This document shows positions 1 through 7,381 of a stretch of 40,679 nt of DNA, piece after piece. Source of the stretch: Acinetobacter bereziniae (GTDB taxonomy: Bacteria > Pseudomonadota > Gammaproteobacteria > Pseudomonadales > Moraxellaceae); contig WNDP01000022.1 in the NCBI GenBank assembly GCA_009912575.1, forward strand, positions 1 to 40,679, given 5' to 3'. The notes beneath the pieces were generated by a model, which searched no databases, was not told the DNA's origin, and was given only the letters and a program-made list of their open reading frames with translations. The position numbers and the translations under genes were made by a program. The number at the start of each line of letters is the position of its first letter. Position 1 is the first letter of the stretch.

Positions 1-1
1 T

Positions 2-145
2 ATGGCACAGGAAGGATGGAGTGTTCAAAGATTATTAAGAATTATTCAGGTGAATTTATTTGAAAGAAAATTGCTGAAATATTTATTTTTGCCAGATAAA
101 AAGTGGTTAAAGCAAGAAGAACCTCAACTGAGGTTCTTCTTGTGA
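2..145 (+). CDS. Transposase, C-terminal end only (cut by window edge)
   Basis: An open frame enters from the left edge and gives 47 residues ending in a TGA stop at 143-145. The peptide (AQEGWSVQRLLRIIQVNLFE, then a K-rich tail) resembles the C-terminal tail of DDE transposases of the IS4-like type, which often end in a helix reading L-x-x-I-Q-x-N-L-F-E. No catalytic residue lies in this piece, so the family is a judgement from the tail only. The last codons and the stop sit inside a perfect inverted repeat. The gene converges on the decayed monooxygenase gene to its right. The ATG at position 2 is probably internal. It could instead be the end of another protein with a similar tail. Confidence 0.55.
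   Translation: MAQEGWSVQRLLRIIQVNLFERKLLKYLFLPDKKWLKQEEPQLRFFL
113..142. terminator. Perfect 14-bp inverted repeat between convergent genes
   Basis: CAAGAAGAACCTCA at 113-126 is followed by a 2-nt centre and its exact reverse complement at 129-142. It covers the last transposase codons up to the stop. Each side is followed by a pyrimidine-rich stretch rather than a clean T-run, so it probably acts as a bidirectional terminator. It could also be part of an insertion-sequence end. Confidence 0.55.
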
Positions 146-203
146 TATTTGTGGGACAGCAGTGGCATGCATGCATCCTTTTCTTAAATCTAAGCCAGCT
201 GGA

Positions 204-764
204 TTAAGTTGGATATGTGCTAATCACCAGATCAACGATATGTTCAACACCATCCATACTCAGTATGGCATTAGGTGCTATTTTAACGATAGGCCAAGTA
301 ATCAGTTGGCAATGTGTCTGTTGGAGTGCAGTATAATAATGATCAGACTTAAGAAAGACTTTATTCTTCATTGCTAGATTTGGCATTAATTGTCGTTTTA
401 ACCATTGATCTAAAACTTGCGCATCCAAATAGCGTATCGCCAACATCGATTTAACACGATTGTTAAATAAACGACGATTTTTAATAATTAATGGATGCGA
501 AATCAGTTTATGAATGCCACGCTCAGTTTGTGGTAAAACAAAGCTCGGTGTGATTTGAAATACTTTAACAAGTTCGGCATGTTGTAAAACATGATTAAGA
601 TGGGTCACTGTAAATTGGTCTGCACCAATGATTGCAACTTTTAATCCCGAAAAATCATGTGATTTGATTTCGGAAGAAGCAAGTATTTTTCCCGAGTATA
701 GTTTAAAAAATTCAACTTGGTTTTGAAAAAAACCTTCTTTTGGGCTCTTATTCCTGTTGAGCAT
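204..764 (-). pseudogene. Remnant of a Baeyer-Villiger-type flavin monooxygenase
   Basis: The frame gives about 186 residues from the ATG at 764, which has an AGGA 6 nt upstream; an ATG at 770 directly abuts that AGGA. The product lines up with the middle third of class B flavin monooxygenases. It has GLKVAIIGAD where the second Rossmann motif should be, then VFQITPSFVLP, a KRQLMPN...KSDHYYTALQ block, and DGVEHIVDLVIST before the stop. The N-terminal FAD-binding GxGxxG region and the C-terminal third are missing, and the NADPH-binding GxGxxG is degenerate (IIGADQ). Just past the stop, a one-base shift opens a stretch reading LNPAGLDLRKG...ATAVPQIS. That resembles the next conserved part of the family and suggests the stop is a frameshift product. 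It is most likely non-functional as a monooxygenase. A conserved short protein of other function is possible. Confidence 0.55.
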
Positions 765-1357
765 GTTCATTCCTTTTTTTATTTATAGATCACATACAAT
801 TGTGACATGAATTGATATAGCGAACTCAATCGCAGAGGTAAAGCTTTTTCAAAATCTCAGCAGTCATATTTTATCAATGCAATACGACAATCTGCTCAAA
901 TCACATCTAAAAACAGGATTTTACATTTTTTGATTTTTCAGAATACAAACTATTTTCTTGATGGGCTTGAATAGTTATATCTTATAGATATCTGTCATCA
1001 TCACTTTTGCTGAGCTCTAGCTTTTACTCTGATGAGTAATCAACACTGATGTTTATTTTATTTCATTTGGTTTTGAATAGATTGGCGAAAATACTCATTA
1101 TGAATGGTTGAAAATATCAATTCGATAACAGCTCAGTGAGTTATTTGTAATTTGAAAAGATTGTTGAGTGATAGAGCTAGACGAGGTGCTTTTTGGAAGC
1201 ATATTTCAGTCATTTCTTCAGTATTTTGATGCATTAAAAAAGCCCAACAAAAATTGGGCTAGGGGTTTTCCATCATTTTATCTGTTGAAGTTGAATCGAG
1301 TTGACCCTCAATGTGATTGATTTATCAACGCCCTAATTTATTATTGCTTTGAACAAA
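765..1357. other. Long intergenic region, no gene seen
   Basis: About 590 bp of AT-rich sequence lie between the monooxygenase remnant and yiaA. I see no open frame with a ribosome binding site or a recognisable product; the longest frames are interrupted after about 30 codons. The only clear element is the terminator of yiaA at its right end. The region may hold decayed DNA linked to the transposase at the left edge. Confidence 0.5.
1232..1260 (-). terminator. Intrinsic terminator of yiaA
   Basis: On the minus strand AGCCCAA (1260-1254), a 6-nt loop and TTGGGCT (1247-1241) are followed by a run of T (A-run 1236-1241 on the plus strand). It lies about 100 bp downstream of the yiaA-like gene. 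Confidence 0.85.
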
Positions 1358-1837
1358 TTATAATTTATCATCCTGTGTTTCGATCTCTTTTATTTCCACT
1401 TGGGATGGAAGAGAATGGGCCAATTCAGGTTGTGTATGTGTTCTCAAATACTCTAAATCACGAATATTTTTCTGTACGGCAACAGCGCCAAATAAACTGA
1501 GTAAAAAGGCCATGATATAAAACCCTTTTTCACTGAGTGTCATGTTGGCATTCCATAAACCTAGTGCTAAAAGTACAACGCAAATCACCACTGAGACCCA
1601 ACATAAACCATAATAAATAGCGGTAACTTGTTGTCCTTCTAATTTATCTCGAACAATTTTTTGCAATGAAACGGCGGAAAATAATCCGTAAAGGATCAGG
1701 ATGAGGTAATAACCTTTTTCATTCAAGAGAATTTGTGCATTAAATAGACCTATACAATAGGCGGCAGCACCAGCAAGTAAAGCCACCCAGCTGACAGCAA
1801 TAAAAGCAGGTGTTGGCTTGTTGATATATTGATTCAT
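1358..1837 (-). CDS. yiaA: YiaA/YiaB-family inner membrane protein
   Basis: The 159-residue product has two copies of the YiaAB two-helix unit. Each copy is a pair of hydrophobic segments around the motif LGL(F/L)WNA...L(N/S)EKG(F/Y)Y, followed by LFxAVxxQKxxRD. The first unit covers about residues 10-65 and the second about 75-130. The last 30 residues are a polar, acidic cytoplasmic tail. E. coli YiaA is 145 residues, so this is a normal-length relative. The family sits in the inner membrane and its biochemical role is not established. The start is supported by AAGGAA 5 nt upstream of the ATG. The gene appears to be a single unit with its own terminator. Confidence 0.88.
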   Translation of the reverse strand: MNQYINKPTPAFIAVSWVALLAGAAAYCIGLFNAQILLNEKGYYLILILYGLFSAVSLQKIVRDKLEGQQVTAIYYGLCWVSVVICVVLLALGLWNANMTLSEKGFYIMAFLLSLFGAVAVQKNIRDLEYLRTHTQPELAHSLPSQVEIKEIETQDDKL

Positions 1838-2010
1838 TGTTGTTCCTTGTTGATATTCTACTGATTTTTATATGTTCTATTATGCTGATTTGAAAAGAGA
1901 TGGCAAATCTTTTCATTTTTTATGCTATCTGTATGGATATATTTTAAAATGATTTATGGGGTATTCTTTTAAAAATGAATTGTTTAGCTGTATTTTTTAA
2001 ATATTTGAAT

Positions 2011-2048
2011 AAAAAAGACCAAAATGAAACTTGTCATTTCATTTTGGT
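2011..2048 (-). terminator. Intrinsic terminator of the flavin monooxygenase gene
   Basis: ACCAAAATGAAA at 2018-2029 pairs perfectly with TTTCATTTTGGT at 2037-2048 around a 7-nt loop. On the minus strand it is followed by six T (A-run 2011-2016). It lies 27 bp after the stop of the minus-strand gene. Confidence 0.9.
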
Positions 2049-2074
2049 AAAGAGGAAAACATAACGGCTTTGTA

Positions 2075-3088
2075 TTATTTTTTTAAATCCATTAATAAGC
2101 TGAAGTTCTCTAGACGTTTTGCTGTGTCATAAATGTCACAGGTGAAAATAAACTCATCTACTTGATATTGTTCAAGAAGCTTGTTGAGTCCATTTTTAAC
2201 CGTTTCTGCTGAACCAATTTGTGCCATGGCTAGGAAGTTTTGAACAGCCATTTTTTCCGAAACTGACCATCGACCTTCCATACTTTCAACTGGTGGTTTG
2301 AGTTTTAAACTTTGCCCAGTCAGCAAGGCTTGAATACGTAAATAGACACTTGTTGCAAGATATTCAGCTTCTTCATCTGTCTGAGCGACCACAGTAGGAA
2401 CACCCATAGAGACAAAAGGTTGATCCAAATATTCAGAGGGTTGAAAGTTTTCACGATAGAGTTGGATCGCTTGACCTAACATTCTTGGTGCAAAATGTGA
2501 TGCAAATGAATAGGGAAGGCCTAGTTTTGCTGCAAGCTGAGCACTGAATAAACTCGAACCTAAAAGCCAAACTGGAACATGCGTGCCTTGGCCCGGTGTT
2601 GCCTTAATTCTTTGGTTTGGATGAGCATCAGCAAAATAACTCAATATTTCCAAAACATCCTGTGGGAATTGATCTTCAGTTTCTTGACGTCCACGTCTTA
2701 ATGCTCGCATAGTTAAAGGATCTGTCCCGGGTGCTCGCCCTAAACCTAATTCAATGCGATTTGGATAAAGTGTTGCCAAAGTACCAAATTGTTCAGCAAC
2801 CACCAATGGTGCATGATTGGGGAGCATGATCCCACCTGAACCAACTTTGATGCTATGCGTATTTGCCAAGATATAGCCCAAGAGTACTGCTGTTGCAGAA
2901 CTGGCAATGCCATCCATATTATGATGTTCAGCTAACCAAAGACGATCGAATCCTAATCTTTCAGCATGTTGAGCAAGTTCTAAGGTATGTTTAAGAGAAA
3001 ACTCAACCGTTTGATCTTCACGTACAGGCGCAAGCTCTAAAATAGAAAACTTGGTATTTTTTAATGCTGAATCTGCTAAAGATGTCAT
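2075..3088 (-). CDS. LLM-class flavin-dependent oxidoreductase (luciferase-like, YhbW type)
   Basis: The 337-residue product is a single bacterial-luciferase-like TIM barrel. Recognisable blocks are [17 protein letters not shown] (about 41-57), [20 protein letters not shown] near 100, and [20 protein letters not shown] near 130. This matches the YhbW-like subgroup (about 330 residues), which uses reduced FMN from a partner reductase to oxidise an unknown substrate. No reductase gene is adjacent. The promoter region is unusual: an array of TCGATAT/ATATCGA half-sites starts only 8 bp before the ATG, so expression is probably controlled by a dedicated repressor, perhaps responding to the substrate. 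The ribosome binding site is weak. The family call is sure and the substrate is unknown. Confidence 0.93.
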   Translation of the reverse strand: MTSLADSALKNTKFSILELAPVREDQTVEFSLKHTLELAQHAERLGFDRLWLAEHHNMDGIASSATAVLLGYILANTHSIKVGSGGIMLPNHAPLVVAEQFGTLATLYPNRIELGLGRAPGTDPLTMRALRRGRQETEDQFPQDVLEILSYFADAHPNQRIKATPGQGTHVPVWLLGSSLFSAQLAAKLGLPYSFASHFAPRMLGQAIQLYRENFQPSEYLDQPFVSMGVPTVVAQTDEEAEYLATSVYLRIQALLTGQSLKLKPPVESMEGRWSVSEKMAVQNFLAMAQIGSAETVKNGLNKLLEQYQVDEFIFTCDIYDTAKRLENFSLLMDLKK

Positions 3089-3096
3089 TTTTTAAC

Positions 3097-3164
3097 TCGA
3101 TATAACCATATATCGAAATACTACGATATATGTTGAGTAATGTATATCGAAAATTGTCGATATT
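3097..3164. promoter_or_regulatory. Clustered TCGATAT operator-like half-sites upstream of the LLM gene
   Basis: Five copies of a TCGATAT-type half-site lie in 68 bp. TCGATATA (3097-3104) and TATATCGA (3109-3116) form a perfect dyad with a 4-bp spacer. ACGATATAT follows at 3123-3131. ATATCGA (3144-3150) and TCGATAT (3157-3163) form a second dyad with a 6-bp spacer and the opposite arm order. The array fills the region where the promoter and leader of the minus-strand LLM gene should be. Its regulator is not evident in this window. Confidence 0.7.
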
Positions 3165-3192
3165 TGTATTTAAAGCTGAGAAAATAATACGG

Positions 3193-3223
3193 AAAAAAAT
3201 CAAGCATTGGTAAATGCTTGATT
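3193..3223 (-). terminator. Intrinsic terminator of the first glycine-zipper gene
   Basis: AATCAAGCATT (3198-3208) and AATGCTTGATT (3213-3223) form an 11-bp stem with a GGTA loop. On the minus strand the stem is followed by seven T (A-run 3193-3199). It separates the glycine-zipper gene from the operator array of the LLM gene. Confidence 0.9.
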
Positions 3224-3263
3224 GAATAAAATGCGATATCAGTAGAAGAAGGGGGAATTAATT

Positions 3264-3782
3264 CTACCAACGATTTTTATATTGACCATAATGATGACCG
3301 TTGTCATGGCGATAATTACGATTATTATAACGATAGTCTACATTGCGGTATCCGTTACGATCATAACGGTCATTATAACGTCCATAACGGTTGTCATAAC
3401 GGTCATCATAACGACGGTCATCACTGACTTTTTTACCTAAAGCAGAGCCACCAGCAGCACCAAGACCTGCACCGATATATCCACCTGTGGATGTACCTGT
3501 CACATTACGACCAACAGTATAACCACCTGCACTACCTAAAGCGCCACCAATGATTGCACCATTTCTATCACGTTTATTCGATGCAGCACCAGCACCAACA
3601 CCACCACCGATTGCTGAACCAATCATTGCACCAGTTGAGCCACCCATTTGTTGACCAATTGCTGCGCCTACTACACCACCAAGCGCAGATGTTAAAGCTG
3701 TATTGGTTGAGTTACCTGCATGAGCAGTTGTTACGAGAGTTGCTGCAAGAACAGTTGCACCAAGTATTGCTTGTAATTTCAT
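3264..3782 (-). CDS. Secreted glycine-zipper (2TM-like) envelope protein with Arg/Tyr/Asp-rich tail
   Basis: The 172-residue product has a signal peptide (about 1-22, ending TTAHA). Three glycine-zipper stretches follow: ALGGVVGAAIGQQMGG, IGSAIGGGVGAGAA with IIGGALGSAGG, and GGYIGAGLGAAGGSALGKK. From about residue 122 to the end it is low-complexity, rich in Tyr, Arg, Asp, Asn and His (DDRYDNRYGRYNDRY). Glycine-zipper proteins of this kind pack against membranes and are often outer-membrane associated; the role of this one is unknown. AGGAG 6 nt before the ATG supports the start. A frameshifted paralog lies at 4467-4899 in the same orientation, so the pair arose by duplication. The tail is encoded by imperfect CATAACGGT-type repeats (plus strand 3330-3420), which could change in length. 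Confidence 0.85.
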   Translation of the reverse strand: MKLQAILGATVLAATLVTTAHAGNSTNTALTSALGGVVGAAIGQQMGGSTGAMIGSAIGGGVGAGAASNKRDRNGAIIGGALGSAGGYTVGRNVTGTSTGGYIGAGLGAAGGSALGKKVSDDRRYDDRYDNRYGRYNDRYDRNGYRNVDYRYNNRNYRHDNGHHYGQYKNRW

Positions 3783-4424
3783 TTCAAACTCCTTGTCGAA
3801 GCTTCTTCAAATTATTTAACTTGAGCTTAGAATAACGAAACAATTAGCAATAATTATGGATGTGGATGTAAGCAATTTCAGTGTTTTGTTTCTAGATTGT
3901 ATTTCTTGCTCTTTAATTGGTTCATATTATGTGAATGTTAAACTTTCTTCTCAGCGCGATTGATCAAAGAGCATTCATATTAACTAACACGTGAGTTCGA
4001 TGCAACCATATTTTCAACTCATTGAAAAATAATAAGTCTGTGTGGAGTCTTGCTGAGTTTTCACCCAATTTCAGGATCAGCCTGCGGCTCGCCATACTTT
4101 TCTTTTGGGATGAGGAGCGAAGCTCCGCAAGGGCAACCATTTTGCGCAGCGGTATCGCTGCTCACCGCAAAACTCGTCAACGACCAGCAACATATTCAAT
4201 CAGTCGCAGAAACAATACTTTATAAAAGTAGTCCTGCCTCAAACAACTGCGGATGACGTATCCGAGTATCATATTTCATCAAGAGTTTTTATCGAGCTCA
4301 GGTTAACTACATAAGTCCTAACATATAGATTGATCTTGAATTTGTTTTATGCAAAGGCAGCCAGATAACATTTTAAATATGGAATCATTTTTAAATATTT
4401 AGAGCAAAAGGCTTATATAACCAA
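3783..4424. other. Intergenic region containing a GC-rich palindromic island
   Basis: About 640 bp separate the two glycine-zipper genes. The first part is AT-rich and should hold the promoter of the gene at 3264-3782. The part from about 4060 to 4200 is clearly richer in G and C than its surroundings and is full of inverted repeats. Two overlapping open frames of about 67 codons cross it, but neither has a ribosome binding site or a familiar product. I do not accept them as genes. Confidence 0.5.
4060..4205. repeat. GC-rich palindromic island, possible dispersed repeat
   Basis: The island contains GGAGC-GAA-GCTCC at 4114-4126. It also has a nested structure: TTTTGCG (4140-4146) pairs with CGCAAAA (4166-4172), and inside it GCAGCG (4146-4151) pairs with CGCTGC (4156-4161) around GTAT. 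Base composition is unlike the flanks. This is typical of a small non-coding mobile or REP-like repeat, but copy number cannot be judged from one window. Confidence 0.45.
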
Positions 4425-4425
4425 T

Positions 4426-4446
4426 AAAAAAGCACCCGAAGGTGCT
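4426..4446 (-). terminator. Intrinsic terminator of the second glycine-zipper gene
   Basis: On the minus strand AGCACC, the stable TTCG tetraloop and GGTGCT are followed by six T. The coordinates are stem 4431-4436 and 4441-4446 with A-run 4426-4431. It lies about 20 bp after the stop codon. Confidence 0.92.
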
Positions 4447-4466
4447 AGATGTCATTCACGGATCAA

Positions 4467-4899
4467 TTAGTGATGACGACGATGTTTTTTGTAGTACTTT
4501 TTATTGTACTTGCGTTGGTCTGCATGACGGTCTTGAGATACTTTTTTACCTAAAACAGAACCACCTGCTGCACCAGCCGCAGCACCAATATAGCCACCAG
4601 TTGAACCACCCATATTTTTACCTACGGTATAAGCCACCGACGCCACCTGAACCACCACCGATAGCAGCAGCAGTACGATCTCTTCTATTGGTTGAAGCTG
4701 CTGCACCACCAGCACCACCGACTGCTGAACCAATCATTGCGCCAGTGTTACCGCCAATTTGTTTACCTACAGCTGTACCCACAACACTTCCTAGTGCAGA
4801 AGTCGCTGCAATACGTGTTGAGTTGTCAGCATGGGCACTTACTGTAAACATTGAAGTTACTGCTAATGCAGTACTAAATAAGATTGTATTAAATTTCAT
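4467..4899 (-). pseudogene. Second glycine-zipper protein, frameshifted
   Basis: The 5' part reads MKFNTILFSTALAVTSMF with a signal peptide ending VSAHA. Glycine-zipper segments like those of the 3264-3782 paralog follow, up to GGGSGGVGG. The frame then runs into LYRR and a stop. The expected continuation AYTVGKNMGGSTGGYIGAA...LGKKVSQDRHADQ is intact in another frame and ends in a basic KKYYKKHRRHH tail at 4467. The break lies at about 4630-4645 in a GGTGGC-rich stretch; removing one base there restores one protein of about 143 residues. It is either a true inactivating mutation or a sequence error. GGAG 6 nt before the ATG at 4899 supports that start over one 12 bp upstream. The tail differs from the paralog's tail, so the two proteins had diverged. 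Confidence 0.75.
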
Positions 4900-5289
4900 C
4901 TGTTGCTCCATGTCCTTAGATGGACAGCTCTATCTGTATTCGATGAAGCAAATGTAACAAAAGTTTTTCCAAAAAATGTGGAGACGAATCCGAAAATTGA
5001 TAACGTTTGGTATCTGAATGTATGTTTTCTATTAAAACTGATTTTAAAACATGCAAACAGTGGGGCAAAAAGGAGAAATGATGAAGATAATACGCTTATG
5101 AATATGCATAAAGCCTGTAAATTGCCACTTAAATTCGTGAAGTTCACGGTAGAGCGTCTATATAAATGTGTCATTTAAATGGCAGAATCGGTAAACTATG
5201 CACAATTTTAGAATTTTCTTAGCCATGTGATTGAGGCTGCACTTGAAGTCTCAAAATGTGGGTAAGGCTTAGCTTGAGAATGTATTTAA
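4900..5289. other. Divergent intergenic region upstream of prfA
   Basis: About 390 bp lie between the start of the frameshifted glycine-zipper gene and prfA. I see no convincing gene in it. It should hold both divergent promoters. Its clearest structure is the pair of inverted repeats at 5123-5184. Confidence 0.5.
5123..5184 (+). promoter_or_regulatory. Nested inverted repeats and possible prfA promoter
   Basis: CGTGAA-G-TTCACG at 5136-5148 is a perfect short palindrome. It sits inside a wider inverted pair, TGCCACTTAAAT (5123-5134) and ATTTAAATGGCA (5173-5184), with one mismatch. A weak promoter fits here: TTCGTG at 5134-5139, 17 bp, then TCTATA at 5157-5162. The palindrome would then overlap the -35 box like an operator. 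This is pattern evidence only. Confidence 0.3.
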
Positions 5290-6378
5290 ATGAAAGAATC
5301 GTTACGTTTACGATTAGATCAACTTTGTGATCGACATGAAGAATTAGAAGCATTATTGGCAGATGTTGAAGTCATTTCTGACAATAAGCGCTTTCGTAAT
5401 TTATCACGTGAGCATAATGATTTATCAGAAATTACTGAAGTTTGGAAAAAGTATAAACAAGCTGAAGCAGACATTGAAACAGCAGAAGCGATGTTAACTG
5501 ATCCAGATTTTAAGGATATGGCTGTTGAGGAAATCAAAGAGAATAAAGCTTTGATTGAACAACTTGAAGCTGATTTAAATATCCTCATGATTCCTAAAGA
5601 TCCGAACGACGCCAACTCGGCATATTTGGAGATTCGTGCAGGAACAGGCGGAGATGAGGCTGCAATCTTTTCAGGCGATTTATACCGTATGTATAGCAAA
5701 TATGCCGAGTCACAGAACTGGCGTATTGAAATCTTATCTGAAAATGAAGGTGAGCACGGTGGCTATAAAGAAATCATTTGCCTAGTCAATGGTGAAGGCG
5801 TTTATGGCCGCTTAAAGTTTGAAAGTGGTGCTCATCGTGTACAACGAGTACCAGCTACAGAGTCGCAAGGTCGAGTGCATACTTCAGCGTGTACAGTGGC
5901 AATTCTTCCTGAAGTTGACGTGGATACCACAGTGGAGATCAACCCTGCTGATCTACGTATCGATACATATCGTGCATCTGGTGCAGGTGGTCAGCATATT
6001 AACAAAACGGATTCTGCTGTACGTATTACTCATATTCCAACAGGAACAGTTGTTGAATGTCAGGATGAACGTTCACAGCATAAAAACAAGGCCAAAGCAT
6101 TAGCTTTATTAGCTTCACATTTAGAAAATGCAAAACGTGCTGCTGCTGATGCTGCAACTTCGGAAATGCGTCGTGATCTTGTGGGTTCTGGTGATCGTTC
6201 AGAACGAATCCGTACTTATAACTATCCACAAGGTCGTATGACAGATCACCGTATCAATTTAACTTTATATAAGTTGGATGCTGTTATGGAAGGTGATTTG
6301 ACTGAACTTTTAGACAGCTTGCATCGTGAGTATCAAGCTGATCAGTTAGCAATGCTTGCTCAACAAAACGGTGGATAA
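5290..6378 (+). CDS. prfA: Peptide chain release factor 1
   Basis: This 362-residue protein reads UAA and UAG stop codons and triggers peptide release on the ribosome. The N-terminal helical domain runs to about residue 105. The stop-codon-reading PAT motif is at 188-190 inside [10 protein letters not shown]. The peptidyl-hydrolysis GGQ motif is at 233-235 inside [16 protein letters not shown]. The length matches E. coli RF1 (360). The gene overlaps the next by one base (TAATG), coupling it to prmC, whose product methylates the GGQ glutamine. The hemA gene that precedes prfA in E. coli is absent here. Confidence 0.98.
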   Translation: MKESLRLRLDQLCDRHEELEALLADVEVISDNKRFRNLSREHNDLSEITEVWKKYKQAEADIETAEAMLTDPDFKDMAVEEIKENKALIEQLEADLNILMIPKDPNDANSAYLEIRAGTGGDEAAIFSGDLYRMYSKYAESQNWRIEILSENEGEHGGYKEIICLVNGEGVYGRLKFESGAHRVQRVPATESQGRVHTSACTVAILPEVDVDTTVEINPADLRIDTYRASGAGGQHINKTDSAVRITHIPTGTVVECQDERSQHKNKAKALALLASHLENAKRAAADAATSEMRRDLVGSGDRSERIRTYNYPQGRMTDHRINLTLYKLDAVMEGDLTELLDSLHREYQADQLAMLAQQNGG

Positions 6379-7196
6379 TGAATATTGCACAGGCATTGGC
6401 CTTACGTGGAGAAGCTGAAAGTTATGAGCGTCAAGAAAACGCTTGGTTACTGGAGCATATTCTAAAAATAGATGCTTTTGATTTGTCACTTAAATCAGCA
6501 CAGGAATTGACAACTGAGCAAGAACAGCAATATACGGATGGTTTAGCACGCATTCAAGCTGGTGAACCTTTAGCTTATGTGACGGGTTCACAACCTTTCT
6601 GGACCTTGGATTTAACGGTTAGCAAAGATACTTTAGTTCCTCGTCCTGATACCGAAGTTTTGGTTGAAACGGTACTGCATTTAGATTTACCAGAAGATTG
6701 CCGTATTGTAGATCTGGGGACAGGGACTGGAGCGATTGCTTTATCATTGGCAAGTGAGCGCCCAAATTGGTCTGTAATTGCAACCGATGTCTATGAACCC
6801 ACTTTAGAGGTTGCACTTCACAATGCCGAAAAGCATGATTTACAGCATGTGAAGTTTTATTTGGGAAGTTGGTTCAATGCTTTAAACCGACAATATTTTG
6901 ACGTGATTGTTTCTAATCCACCTTATATAGATGCCAATGACCAGCATATGGCACAACTTGCGTCTGAACCTGAACGTGCTTTAGTTGCTGATCAACATGG
7001 TTTAGCAGACATTGAACATATTGTTCAGCAGGGTAAAAAGTGGCTTGCAACACAAGGCTGGATCGTGCTTGAACATGGTTATGATCAAGCTGAGGCAGTA
7101 CAGCAGATATTTAAGGGTGCAGGTTTTAAACAGGTTCGAACAGTAAAAGATTATGGCGGAAATGATCGCGTGACTTTAGGTCAGTGGCCCAATTAA
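6378..7196 (+). CDS. prmC: Release factor glutamine methyltransferase
   Basis: The 272-residue product N5-methylates the glutamine of the GGQ motif in release factors, using S-adenosylmethionine. An N-terminal helical recognition domain (about 1-80) is followed by a class I methyltransferase fold with the SAM-binding motif VDLGTGTGAIAL at 111-122. The catalytic NPPY motif is at 180-183 (VSNPPYID). The length agrees with E. coli PrmC (277). Its ATG overlaps the prfA stop, so the two are translationally coupled. No clear terminator is visible in the 185 bp before the convergent bestrophin gene. Confidence 0.97.
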   Translation: MNIAQALALRGEAESYERQENAWLLEHILKIDAFDLSLKSAQELTTEQEQQYTDGLARIQAGEPLAYVTGSQPFWTLDLTVSKDTLVPRPDTEVLVETVLHLDLPEDCRIVDLGTGTGAIALSLASERPNWSVIATDVYEPTLEVALHNAEKHDLQHVKFYLGSWFNALNRQYFDVIVSNPPYIDANDQHMAQLASEPERALVADQHGLADIEHIVQQGKKWLATQGWIVLEHGYDQAEAVQQIFKGAGFKQVRTVKDYGGNDRVTLGQWPN

Positions 7197-7381
7197 TTTT
7201 TTATTTATTCATGTTTTTATTCTAAATATTAAAGTGAGTGCCAAAAGCAGTTTTTATTTTTCTTGAACAGTTTTGCACACTCATTTTCATAAGTTCTAGC
7301 CAATCATATTAGTGATGATCTGCATGACGGGCTCAAATTAAAATCGTATGAAGTTAAAAATCGGATCAATTAAAATCCATA

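Noticed and set aside
162-377. 71-codon plus-strand frame opposite the monooxygenase remnant
   Set aside because: It is antisense to a frame with clear protein homology and has no start signals of its own.
1136-1232. Short plus-strand frame ending in AFWKHISVISSVF, considered as the end of a regulator gene
   Set aside because: An in-frame stop lies about 30 codons upstream and the peptide is too short to assign.
3554-3835. Plus-strand frame rich in His and Leu opposite the glycine-zipper gene
   Set aside because: It mirrors Gly/Ala-rich codons on the other strand; the composition is an artefact.
4022-4256. Two overlapping plus-strand open frames of about 67 codons in the palindromic island
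   Set aside because: They overlap in different frames, have no ribosome binding site or known motif, and result from the GC-rich repeat lacking stop codons.
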